Of a stretch of 42,407 nt of DNA, positions 16,079-23,777 are shown one piece after another (the stretch's first letter is position 1; each line of letters opens with the position of its first letter). The position numbers were made by a program, and so were the translations under genes. This DNA comes from Thermoplasmatales archaeon (lineage in GTDB: Archaea > Thermoplasmatota > Thermoplasmata > Thermoplasmatales > GCA-001856825), in assembly GCA_026127935.1 (NCBI GenBank), contig JAJSLL010000016.1, forward strand, positions 1-42,407. The letters are read 5' to 3'. A model generated the notes under the pieces. That model saw only the letters and a program-made list of their open reading frames with translations. It did no database searches and was not told the origin of the DNA.

Positions 16079-16171
16079 ATGCTCTATGCTATTCTGCTGT
16101 TATCAGGATACTTCATCTGGTCCCTTATACAGTTCATAAAGCCCTTCGAAGATAATTCGCTGGGAAACTAA
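16079..16171 (+). CDS. 30-residue single-helix membrane peptide
   Basis: A small ORF beginning MLYAILLLSGYFIWSLIQFI and ending in a charged tail (KPFEDNSLGN). The ATG follows GGGAGGTGG (16066-16074) at a spacing of four bases, the best Shine-Dalgarno outside the aro operon, which is strong support for translation. The first 20 residues form one membrane helix, and the tail is polar. Function unknown; it could be a regulator or accessory subunit of a membrane complex. The zinc-ribbon protein gene starts about 50 nt downstream from its own promoter. Confidence 0.55.
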   Translation: MLYAILLLSGYFIWSLIQFIKPFEDNSLGN

Positions 16172-16223
16172 AGTCTCATCGATAAGATTGTCAGGCTTTA
16201 ATAGTTGAAGAAATTGATTAACT

Positions 16224-17222
16224 ATGGAGAAAGAGCCGTCTTTGCAAACTTGCCCTCTGTGCGGAAACAAAGCTACGGTTACAAGAAAATGGGTGAGGAA
16301 CAGGTCTGGTAAGCGGTACGACTATGTACTGTATCATCACAGTTCCATTACACACTGGTCTAACCAGAATCTCGAAACTTCTCCAAGACTGCGAAAAAAG
16401 GAGGTACAAGACAAATTACTTCATCTACTAAATTCAAAACGTTTCAAGAGGGCAATATTTACTGTGGATGAGTTAGTGATAACCCTAAATCAAGAAGGAA
16501 ATGGCCCTCAGCGCAGACAGATTAGAGAATCGCTTGAGAAGTTGGTGAACGAGAAGCTCGTAATATCAATTAGAGAAGGCAAAAAGGCTTACTTCATTAA
16601 CACTTTGAACCCAGACAGGCTTTCCTATACCATCAAGAATGCGGATATCTCTTTGGAGAACACGGATGAAGACCATTCCTTCGAGAAACATATATTTAGA
16701 TTCGAAATTCTAAACGACAACATTTTTCCACTTCAGTATATCCAGTACAACACCGTAGGTGATGATCCTCGAGAAAAGGACAGGATTTCATTTAGTGCTT
16801 ATGACCTAAGTAAGAAAGAGAAAGCTAGGATTTACTTTCTTGAAGACAATCCTCGGAAAAAGAGGATAATAATTGAATTCGCTACTTCCATTCTTCCGAG
16901 AGAAAGGAGGAAATTGCACTTTGAGTATTTCTGGCCCGTTACCTCTTTTGCCTCTTCCTTCACAGCTCCTACCTCTGTGAAATCACTCAAGTTTTCATTA
17001 ATCTCAGTGGAGAGAGAGCAATTGAAAGTCATGAGAACAAATGCGCAAAGGACGGAGGTAGTAGATGAGTCGAATAGAGTTATCGCCACAGTTGGGAGGA
17101 ATGGCTTCTTCATAGTGAGCTTCGAAGCTGAAGAACTACCTGCTTTCACTGTAACGAAGTTCAAATGGGACAAATTAATTGATCAGAAACAAGAGGAAGA
17201 CGAAATGGGTGCATTCAGATAG
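16224..17222 (+). CDS. Zinc-ribbon/winged-helix protein, paralogue 1
   Basis: A 332-residue protein of unknown family with three visible parts. Residues 10-50 are a zinc-binding module: C10 and C13 (TCPLCGNKA), then GKRYDYVLYHHSSITHW, which offers His ligands. Residues about 70-130 look like a winged helix (VDELVITLNQE, RRQIRESLEKLVNEKLV, then a beta wing). From about 140 to the end is a beta-rich domain. The next gene has the same architecture with the first two Cys at identical positions. Together the parts suggest a DNA- or RNA-binding regulator with a sensing domain, but this is inference. The ATG lies 23 nt after TTTAATAG (leaderless). Confidence 0.65.
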   Translation: MEKEPSLQTCPLCGNKATVTRKWVRNRSGKRYDYVLYHHSSITHWSNQNLETSPRLRKKEVQDKLLHLLNSKRFKRAIFTVDELVITLNQEGNGPQRRQIRESLEKLVNEKLVISIREGKKAYFINTLNPDRLSYTIKNADISLENTDEDHSFEKHIFRFEILNDNIFPLQYIQYNTVGDDPREKDRISFSAYDLSKKEKARIYFLEDNPRKKRIIIEFATSILPRERRKLHFEYFWPVTSFASSFTAPTSVKSLKFSLISVEREQLKVMRTNAQRTEVVDESNRVIATVGRNGFFIVSFEAEELPAFTVTKFKWDKLIDQKQEEDEMGAFR

Positions 17223-17232
17223 AGTGGAAGTG

Positions 17233-18198
17233 ATGATAAGACCTAAACCGGTTGCAAGGTGCAAGATTTGCGGGAGGGAAGCACCTGTATCCAAGTGGTG
17301 GACGAAAGTCAAAAACGGAAGGATGTATTATTACATAAGGTATCAGCATTCGTCGAACAAATTCCATCTGGTTCCAACTGATTCCAGTTACTCACGCTTC
17401 CTAGTGGACGGAGATAAGGCAAAAAACTTGTACGCAGCACTTGAAGATTATGCTACAAAGAAAATGAAACTGAGGAGATTCAGATACACTTCATTGATCA
17501 GGGAGCTGGAGAGGACCTATAAAATGAACTTCTCCAACGAGGAGTTCAACAGGGCGCTTGGGAAAGCTATATCGAATGGGTTAATTGAGAAGATCAATGT
17601 GGAAAGGGAAACGATGTACATAAGAGCGTCTTCAACAGAGTTAATCAAAGAAATAAACATCAATCGAATGTCAATTAGCTACAGCTTAAGTGCTACCAAG
17701 GTGAGGGTTGTTGTTTTCCTAGAAGTGACCAACAACACAAGCGCACCCCTGGAAGAGATTCCATTTTATATCCCAGTGGGAATGATTAATTCATTGAGCG
17801 AACTCCACTTGAAAGGTCAAGATGAAATCGGTACACTTCCAGAGTCTAGTATGAAAATAGTCCTTCCAATGAGTATGCAAACTCTGATCTCAATATTGCT
17901 TAACAGAATCCTAAGGAATAGTGAGCAAGAACAGTTATCCCTCTCCTACGAGATTCCCAGGACCGGTGAAGATATTCATTTTATAACTCCCGCAAAAATA
18001 CGCTCGATGAGAATAACAACGACCTCTAACGAGAAATACAACATAATTATTGACCGAATTTTACTGGACGGTGCAAAAGAAACGATTTTGCCGTTTAGAA
18101 GAAGGTGCATTTCCAGTTGGTACAAGAATTGCTTAGAGATAGAATTAGATGAAATAAGCAAGGGAGAGAATATCTCTATCGCAGTGAGCACGGTTTAG
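17233..18198 (+). CDS. Zinc-ribbon/winged-helix protein, paralogue 2
   Basis: A 321-residue paralogue of the preceding protein: C10 and C13 (RCKICGREA), GRMYYYIRYQHSSNKFH with matching His positions, a winged-helix-like region (about 65-125, including FTYTSL-like turns and FNRALGKAISNGLIEK), and a beta-rich C-terminal domain starting near MSISYSLSATKVRVVVFLEV. The ATG at 17233, ten bases after the upstream TAG and behind GTGGAAG, is preferred over a TTG at 17179 that would overlap the neighbour. Tandem, co-directional placement implies duplication and co-expression; the two may form a heterodimer. Confidence 0.65.
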   Translation: MIRPKPVARCKICGREAPVSKWWTKVKNGRMYYYIRYQHSSNKFHLVPTDSSYSRFLVDGDKAKNLYAALEDYATKKMKLRRFRYTSLIRELERTYKMNFSNEEFNRALGKAISNGLIEKINVERETMYIRASSTELIKEININRMSISYSLSATKVRVVVFLEVTNNTSAPLEEIPFYIPVGMINSLSELHLKGQDEIGTLPESSMKIVLPMSMQTLISILLNRILRNSEQEQLSLSYEIPRTGEDIHFITPAKIRSMRITTTSNEKYNIIIDRILLDGAKETILPFRRRCISSWYKNCLEIELDEISKGENISIAVSTV

Positions 18199-18460
18199 AT
18201 GAGCAGCTTCATACTTTAGTTCTTATCAAAGGAGCAGAGATTGCAAAAGCGCAAAATTGGTTTCAGGAGGGAAGTCAATCATCCGTTAAACGCTAGAATT
18301 TTTAACAAATCAAACTACAGAATCGGAAGTAACACGTTCTGTCCTAAAATAGTCTCATAAGGAATCTCAACAAATAAAACGACAGAATTATAAAAAACTA
18401 CAATATGCAAAGTACAGTAATATACTTATACTTGTCAGACAATTATCATACAGATGTCAG
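18199..18460. other. Intergenic region before the 40-residue protein
   Basis: AT-rich, with ACAGAA repeated: a forward copy near 18316, an inverted copy TTCTGT near 18338, and another forward copy near 18382. TTATAC-type elements at 18423-18433 are the likely promoter of the small gene that follows. No other coding potential is seen. Confidence 0.4.
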
Positions 18461-18583
18461 ATGAATAAGAGATTTGAGATAATTGCTGAAGAACACTTCT
18501 TCGAGAGACTGGGATCAATTGCAGGGGACGAGGAGGAAGTCAAGAGGATTGCAAGACTAATATTGGAAGAAGCCAATTTCTGA
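18461..18583 (+). CDS. 40-residue acidic small protein
   Basis: A short ORF starting MNKRFEIIAEEHFFERLGSI, with a C-terminal half rich in Glu, Arg and Ile that would form an amphipathic helix (VKRIARLILEEANF). It has a TATA-like TTATAC about 28 nt upstream of the ATG and good codon regularity, but no recognisable family. It may be a small regulator or a subunit-binding peptide. It lies about 70 nt before tRNA-Ile on the same strand. Confidence 0.4.
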   Translation: MNKRFEIIAEEHFFERLGSIAGDEEEVKRIARLILEEANF

Positions 18584-18654
18584 TTTGATTCACTGTTTCC
18601 AGTTCTCTTCCCTCTTGGTAAAAGCATTAATATTTTGGGTAATTAACGGACTCA

Positions 18655-18729
18655 GGGGCCGTAGCTTAGATTGGTTAGAGCACCCGGCTGATAACCGGGA
18701 GGTCGTCGGTCCAAATCCGATCGGCCCCA
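18655..18729 (+). tRNA. tRNA-Ile (GAT)
   Basis: A full cloverleaf: acceptor GGGGCCG/CGGCCCC, D-arm GCTT/GAGC, anticodon stem CCCGG/CCGGG with loop CTGATAA (anticodon GAT), T-stem GTCGG/CCGAT, and discriminator A. The 3' CCA is not encoded, as is usual in Archaea. No intron. Confidence 0.95.
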
Positions 18730-18999
18730 TGGAACTGATAGTCCGGTCCACCTCAGGGATAGCTTCCGATCATTTCTTTTTATCCTCTAACAGGTTAAAC
18801 AGGGCCTCCTGAAGTTGTTATTCTGTCCAACGCTTACAAGGAATGAACTCGTTTCTGTTGTGCCAAGCGATTTTAGTTGGATGGAGGCCCTTGAAAAGGA
18901 GTTATGTTTTGACATTCTCATAAATCGAGAGCACCAAGGTTCGTCAAGCTAACAAGCAACTGGTGGACCCAGATCTTTCTGTAAGTTCTAGAAAGAAGC
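18730..18999. other. Region after tRNA-Ile with a 9-bp inverted repeat and a possible gene remnant
   Basis: AGGGCCTCC (18801-18809) and GGAGGCCCT (18893-18901) are exact complements 83 nt apart. A plus-strand frame from about 18794 to a TAA near 18953 encodes a coding-like tail (NELVSVVPSDFSWMEALEKE), but it has no convincing start and no recognised family. It may be a remnant left beside a tRNA gene. No direct repeat of the tRNA 3' end was seen. Confidence 0.3.
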
Positions 19000-19584
19000 T
19001 CAGCTGAATTTGATCTTTTGATAATAATACCCCAGTGATAGGTATATGCTCCAGATGGATAGAAGAATTGCCTCTGACATTTCAAAGACAGACAGACCGA
19101 CGTTATTAATTTTCAACGGTCCCAGATCTGCCAGAACTCCTGTCATTATGATGGCTAGAGATACAAGAGATAGGACTGTTGTAGAAATGAAAAACCGATT
19201 GTATCGATTTCTAATTGAGAATGTAAGAGCAATAGCCCCCAACGGGAATACGACAAAATAAACAAGCGCTACCAACCAGTGGACCAGTAGATAAGTCTCG
19301 GTAAATACACCGACCAATGCTAGGAATATTCCAGCTATTAGTATCATGATCGAGCCCAGTCTGGGTGCTTTTGACGAGTACAGGTACAGGATGAAGATCG
19401 TGTTCATCAGTCCTTCGAAAATCAAGGCAGAATTGAATATGTACCCGTACGGGTGGACGCCAAGATCGCTTAGTGCACTTACATTCCAGGTGAACCATGG
19501 CGAAAGTCCAATAGTTAAGAAGATCAAGAGAATAGTTATCATAGGACCAAACATGCCCGTTAAAACTACCTTTGAGGGTCGCAT
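19000..19584 (-). CDS. DUF998-like six-helix membrane protein
   Basis: A 194-residue protein with about six membrane helices. The pattern of DUF998 proteins is recognisable: an N-terminal GMFGPMIT helix, SALSDLGVHPYG after it, a glycine-rich helix pair (FNSALIFEGLMNTIF), VGVFTE followed by VHWLVALVYF with a helix-borne His, and a C-terminal helix. The biochemical role of this family is not established. GTATAC about 20 nt upstream of the ATG suggests a leaderless start. It is downstream of, and co-directional with, the exporter gene, with an interval of about 75 nt. Confidence 0.65.
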   Translation of the reverse strand: MRPSKVVLTGMFGPMITILLIFLTIGLSPWFTWNVSALSDLGVHPYGYIFNSALIFEGLMNTIFILYLYSSKAPRLGSIMILIAGIFLALVGVFTETYLLVHWLVALVYFVVFPLGAIALTFSIRNRYNRFFISTTVLSLVSLAIIMTGVLADLGPLKINNVGLSVFEMSEAILLSIWSIYLSLGYYYQKIKFS

Positions 19585-19659
19585 TAAAGAAGGTAGTGCT
19601 GCGTATACTTGACCTTTACCTCGAGTTAACTGCGCCTAACTTTTTCATAAATTCAGGGT

Positions 19660-21159
19660 TCACTTTGCCTGGAATTCTGCCTCGAACCTTCTTTTTTCCT
19701 TCTCAATCGCATTTCTCTTTCCCAGCACTTCCTGTCCAAATAGTATGATCACAATTGCTGTAAAGAACGTCGCAGCGGCGATTACGAAAGCGTAGTAGAA
19801 TGCAAGGTGAGACGGAAGAATCTTGGTTATAGGATGCCCTCCAACATAGGCAATCGTGTAAGCGGCCGTGAACGTTGATAGAAGTGAGCCAGCTATTGGC
19901 GCACCTATTGCACTCCCTACACTCCTGAACGTTCCGTTCATTCCAGTTGCAAGGCCCATGTCCCTCGGATCAACCGTCAGGATGAGGAAGTTGATTACGG
20001 ATGCGTTAATCATTGACAATCCTGCTCCGGTGACAAATTCCAACACTAACACCATATTGTAAGATGGAACTAATGCCTGTAAGATGAACCCGATGGCAGT
20101 GACGACACTCCCCAGAACTGCAAACGGCTTCACTCCAACTCTAGAAATCAATTGGCCGGTTATTGGCGCAAAAATGAGCATTCCTATCGCAAACGGCACG
20201 AGCGAAATTCCAGTGTTGAGAATTGACTTTCCAAGACCGTCTGGAATAGGCAACTCGAACCTATATGTCAGGGCCTGCATTGCAAGGAACATTCCAAGAC
20301 CCGAAATTGTGATCACAAGGTTTGTGACCATTACATTGCGTTGTGCAAGTAGTCTAAAGTTAAGAATTGCCTCTCCCCCCTTCCTTGCATACCGTGATTC
20401 GTATGCCACTAGCGGAGCTATCAGTATGGCTGATGTCGCAACCATCCCTATTATTTTAGTAGATGTCCAGCCCCAAACGGGACCCTGTGAAAGAGCGAAT
20501 ACAAACAGACCGAGGACAGAAGCCAAAAGGGCTGCGCCTACATAGTCGATCTTCACTCCTGGTCTCTTATATTTTGATTCTTTTATGAGTATTATAGCCA
20601 CTATTGTGGCAATTATGACAAATGGAACTGCTGTGTGGTATGTCCATCTCCATCCATAATCGTTTGACACGAACGATCCGAGTGGAAGGCTGATCGCAAA
20701 TCCGGCTCCAAACATCGCGCTTATCAAAGCCTGAGCTTTCGGTATCATTTCCTTCGGAAACTCTTCCCTGATCAGACTCATACCTAGTGGAAGAATTGTA
20801 AGCCCAATTCCCTGTATGGCTCTAGACACAACCATGAATGTGAAGTTTGGAGAGAATCCAGTGACTGATACAAATATCGCATATACTATAAGGGAGACTG
20901 ATAGAATCTTCTTTTTACCATAAATATCCCCAAGCTTTCCAACCACCGGCGTCAACGCCACACCACCAACCAGATAACTGGACAGTACCAGACTGACCTG
21001 CGACACACTGACCCCGAACTCCGAAGCTATGCTCGGAAGGGATGGGGTAAGCATTCCCTCCACGTACATCACTATGATTACAATGAATGCAAGGAGTATC
21101 ATGACTCGGTTCGTGTAATGCTTGTCGTATTCTACCTTTCCGTTTCCATTTTCGTACAT
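19660..21159 (-). CDS. Drug-resistance-type MFS exporter (DHA2/EmrB-QacA family)
   Basis: A 499-residue transporter with about 14 membrane helices. Family marks are the helix-1 region MYVEGMLTPSLPSIASEFG, motif A KLGDIYGKKKILSVS, motif B VVSRAIQGIGLTILPLGMSLI, and the antiporter-type motif C region FGAGFAISLPLGSFVSNDYGWRW. It would export toxic organic compounds by proton antiport. The ATG at 21159 follows AGGTGA by five bases; the longer frame from the GTG at 21168 would overlap the marR stop. There is one base between the MarR stop and this ATG, so the regulator and the pump are co-translated, a classic self-regulated efflux unit. Confidence 0.85.
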   Translation of the reverse strand: MYENGNGKVEYDKHYTNRVMILLAFIVIIVMYVEGMLTPSLPSIASEFGVSVSQVSLVLSSYLVGGVALTPVVGKLGDIYGKKKILSVSLIVYAIFVSVTGFSPNFTFMVVSRAIQGIGLTILPLGMSLIREEFPKEMIPKAQALISAMFGAGFAISLPLGSFVSNDYGWRWTYHTAVPFVIIATIVAIILIKESKYKRPGVKIDYVGAALLASVLGLFVFALSQGPVWGWTSTKIIGMVATSAILIAPLVAYESRYARKGGEAILNFRLLAQRNVMVTNLVITISGLGMFLAMQALTYRFELPIPDGLGKSILNTGISLVPFAIGMLIFAPITGQLISRVGVKPFAVLGSVVTAIGFILQALVPSYNMVLVLEFVTGAGLSMINASVINFLILTVDPRDMGLATGMNGTFRSVGSAIGAPIAGSLLSTFTAAYTIAYVGGHPITKILPSHLAFYYAFVIAAATFFTAIVIILFGQEVLGKRNAIEKEKRRFEAEFQAK

Positions 21160-21160
21160 C

Positions 21161-21640
21161 TTATTCACCTTTTAGATCAAGTTGTGAAATAGATCTGAGA
21201 CCTTCTCTGATAGCATCGATGGAAGAGTTGAGTTTAGTAACCTCGTCGCCCTTCAGATCAACTGTGGCCTTTTGAAATACATCCTCAAGCTGCTTGTTCA
21301 TGGAGTCCATGGTTTCCTTCCCACGCTTGGTCAGATGGACGAAGCAACTCCTTCTGTCTCCACCTTCTTTTTTCCTCTCAACATATCCATTCTTCTCCAG
21401 GTTATCAACGATCTTCGTGACCGTAGGTTTCGATACGCCGAGACTCAACGAACAATCGGTCAACTTCAAAGGACCTTTGCTGCTCACATAGTACAGTACG
21501 AATAGGCCCGACTTAGTCAACCCTTCATTTCGAAGAACCCTCTGTCGCCAGACCATAACCTCATCAGTCATTCCCTTGAGATTGCCAATGAGCTTTGTAC
21601 GCTCTTGTACCTCAGTTATGGTTTGGTTAAAATTTTTCAC
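21161..21640 (-). CDS. MarR-family transcriptional regulator
   Basis: A 159-residue MarR repressor: N-terminal dimerisation helix, winged helix-turn-helix with LTDCSLSLGVSKPTVTKIVDNLEKNGYVERK (about 75-105), and a wing KEGGDRRSCFVHLTKRGKE containing the conserved D-x-R-S. It is the first gene of a two-gene unit with the drug exporter and probably represses it until a ligand binds. The start is GTG at 21640. The minus-strand TATA box at 21661-21666 puts the transcript start at about that base, and a palindrome lies between the TATA box and the start. Confidence 0.85.
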   Translation of the reverse strand: MKNFNQTITEVQERTKLIGNLKGMTDEVMVWRQRVLRNEGLTKSGLFVLYYVSSKGPLKLTDCSLSLGVSKPTVTKIVDNLEKNGYVERKKEGGDRRSCFVHLTKRGKETMDSMNKQLEDVFQKATVDLKGDEVTKLNSSIDAIREGLRSISQLDLKGE

Positions 21641-21941
21641 TCTCCCGAATATATTCGAGGTATATAGTTATTCGCTATAGCTAATAATTAGAAAGTGTAA
21701 ACAAATATTTGAAAGTATTTTTAAGTTGATTGAGGTTACCATAATTGCTATCTTCTGGTCCGACACAGGATGTTGATTGGTATGCTAAATCCGCAAGAGA
21801 GACGTAGTTCAGATTGAATATTACATCACAAATTTGTGGTGTCTAACAGAGGACTGGAACCAATTGATGGTTCGTCCTCGTTTTGACTTTCCAATCTCAT
21901 TTATTCTGCTTTTATTTATGGAACATCCCCACAAGGTATGG
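21641..21941. other. Intergenic region between the MarR unit and the aro operon end
   Basis: It holds the MarR operator and promoter in its first 60 nt. The remainder separates the divergent marR promoter from the 3' end of the leftward aro operon. I see no supported gene; ORFs here are short and antisense. Confidence 0.5.
21646..21657. promoter_or_regulatory. Palindromic operator candidate of the MarR-exporter unit
   Basis: CGAATATATTCG is a perfect 12-nt palindrome between the TATA box (21661-21666, minus strand) and the GTG start at 21640. A repressor bound here would block the RNA polymerase start site, so it is a natural MarR autoregulation site. Further palindromic stretches (GCTATAGC, CTAATAATTAG) lie just upstream. 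Confidence 0.5.
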
Positions 21942-22718
21942 TCAATTGCTAATATTATCCCTCAGCTTTTCAAAAAACTTTCCAGCCTCCTCATAGTCAC
22001 GATCCCGGATGATGTGCTTCAGGAGTTCCAGTCTGGAAGTTATCTTCTCGATCTGGGCGATGGACTTGGGATTGAAGAGAATTTCTGAAAGGAGACCATC
22101 ATCCTCTGAGAGGAGCCCCTTTGCCAACTCCATATGTTTCTTGAAATTGGTGCCTGGCACAGCTTTCGTGTCGACGCAAGCTGCAAAAACCATTGAGGAA
22201 GAAAATGGGAGAGTAAGTGAATACGCCATCATCGAGTCGTGTTCGTCGAAGGAAAATTCGTACACATTCAATCCCATTTCACTGTATAAGTCACTGAATA
22301 TTTTCTTCCCTGACTCGTCAGATTCTCGAATAATTATTGAACTTTCCCTCACGGGGAGGCTCATATTTGCGTTTGTCGGACCGAACATCGGGTGAGTGGA
22401 TACGAATCTGTGTTTTGAATTTCGGTAATAATTTGGCAGATCTCCTTTTATCGACGATATGTCGGCAAGAATACACTCTTCGGGCAGGAAAGGAACTACC
22501 TCGTTAAATGCCTTTACAGTATTTTTAAGATTCACCGAATTGATCAGCATATCTGGTCTGAACTCTTCTATTTCCCCCGGCGATGTTAGAATCCTACACC
22601 CTTTTGCCTCCCTAGCTTTCTTCGAATCAATATCGTAAACCGCTACTTCGTTTCCTTTCCGGAAGGAGGTGACCAGCCAAGACCCCATTTTGCCCATGCC
22701 CAGTACTGCAATTTTCAT
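21942..22718 (-). CDS. tyrA: Prephenate dehydrogenase
   Basis: A 258-residue prephenate dehydrogenase that oxidatively decarboxylates prephenate to 4-hydroxyphenylpyruvate, the tyrosine branch. It has the nucleotide-binding GMGKMGSW (7-14), an Asp after the second strand (VYDID) suggesting NAD use, DISSIKGD, and the catalytic-region STHPMFGP with the family His. The size is that of a monofunctional TyrA without chorismate mutase or ACT domain. The ATG at 22718 overlaps the pheA TGA (ATGA) and is preceded by AGGAG; a TTG at 22727 is less likely. It is the last gene of the aro operon. Confidence 0.85.
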   Translation of the reverse strand: MKIAVLGMGKMGSWLVTSFRKGNEVAVYDIDSKKAREAKGCRILTSPGEIEEFRPDMLINSVNLKNTVKAFNEVVPFLPEECILADISSIKGDLPNYYRNSKHRFVSTHPMFGPTNANMSLPVRESSIIIRESDESGKKIFSDLYSEMGLNVYEFSFDEHDSMMAYSLTLPFSSSMVFAACVDTKAVPGTNFKKHMELAKGLLSEDDGLLSEILFNPKSIAQIEKITSRLELLKHIIRDRDYEEAGKFFEKLRDNISN

Positions 22719-23773
22719 TCTGACCAACTCCTATAGAAGCCCAATAATTTGAATCCTGAAGTCTGATTTCTTATCTTTTCAAGGACCGCATCAGCTTCTT
22801 CTCCAGGATATTGTATCGTGAAATCAATCAGGAATTTGGCTTTATCCGGCGACTCTCTTGAAGGTATGGATTCTATCATCGTTAGATTTATTCCTGCTTC
22901 TTTGAAGATCCTAAGAACAGAGGTCAATGCTCCAGCTTTGTCGGCGGTTGAGAATGTAATGGAACACTTATTTCCCTTTGATGGTCCTCTCTTTCTCGAC
23001 AAAACAAGAAATCTGGTGAAGTTTGATTTTGAATCTTCGATCTTGTCATCGATCACTTTTAGTCCATAGAGATCTGAACAAACCTCGTTTGCAATCGCTC
23101 CAGCCCCAATCGGTCTGTCTCTTCCTATCATCGCGGCAGCTCCTGCAGTGTCGTAATACGGACGTGGCTCCAAACCGTTTCTTGCAAGAAAATTTCTGCA
23201 CTGAGCAAGCGCCTGTGGATGAGAATAGACGACACTGATATCCTTGATGCCAACATTGGGGGGTGCCAACAGAGAATGATGAACCCGCACCAAGACCTCT
23301 CCAACAATATTGAGATTATTTTCTGTAACCAGGTGACTCACTGATGTTATTGCTCCTTCCGAAGAGTTTTCGATAGGAACCACTCCATAGTCGAGTTCGC
23401 CTTTCAAAACACCCTCAAAAACGTCAGAGAACTCAACGCATGGAACCGGGATTGTGGTGTCGCTATACAAGGTGCATGCAATCTCACCAAATGCCCCTCT
23501 TTCCCCCTGAAATCCAGATAATTTGAATTTCTTCCTCTGCAATCGCTTGGATTCCTCTATTATCTCACGGTAAATCTTTTCAGAAAATGTTGGAGATATC
23601 AACCGATCCCTCCTTGACCTTACCCTATCGAAAATTTGTTCCTCTCTTTCTCTGTCCTCTATTTTATTCTTAACCCTACCTGCTCGTATTGAGAGCGACA
23701 TCCTCTTGCTCAGGAGTCCTATAATTTCCGAATCCGTTTGATCTATCTTTTTTCTCAGTTCTTCTAAGTTCAT
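22715..23773 (-). CDS. pheA: Bifunctional chorismate mutase/prephenate dehydratase
   Basis: A 352-residue P-protein in the usual three-part order. Residues 1-80 are an AroQ-type chorismate mutase (LRKKIDQTDSEIIGLLSKRM). Residues 85-260 are prephenate dehydratase (GFQGERGAFGE, VVPIENSSEGAI, and the catalytic TRF motif at 253-255). Residues 265-345 are an ACT domain with ESIPSRESP, the phenylalanine-binding region. It makes phenylpyruvate, and its ACT domain is the only obvious feedback sensor encoded in the operon. ATG 23773 lies four bases after the stop of the AroA-AroC gene, and its stop overlaps tyrA. Confidence 0.93.
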   Translation of the reverse strand: MNLEELRKKIDQTDSEIIGLLSKRMSLSIRAGRVKNKIEDREREEQIFDRVRSRRDRLISPTFSEKIYREIIEESKRLQRKKFKLSGFQGERGAFGEIACTLYSDTTIPVPCVEFSDVFEGVLKGELDYGVVPIENSSEGAITSVSHLVTENNLNIVGEVLVRVHHSLLAPPNVGIKDISVVYSHPQALAQCRNFLARNGLEPRPYYDTAGAAAMIGRDRPIGAGAIANEVCSDLYGLKVIDDKIEDSKSNFTRFLVLSRKRGPSKGNKCSITFSTADKAGALTSVLRIFKEAGINLTMIESIPSRESPDKAKFLIDFTIQYPGEEADAVLEKIRNQTSGFKLLGFYRSWSE

Positions 23774-23777
23774 ACTT

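Noticed and set aside
18655-18812. 75-codon ORF across tRNA-Ile
   Set aside because: The region is fully explained by the tRNA cloverleaf; the ORF has no other support.
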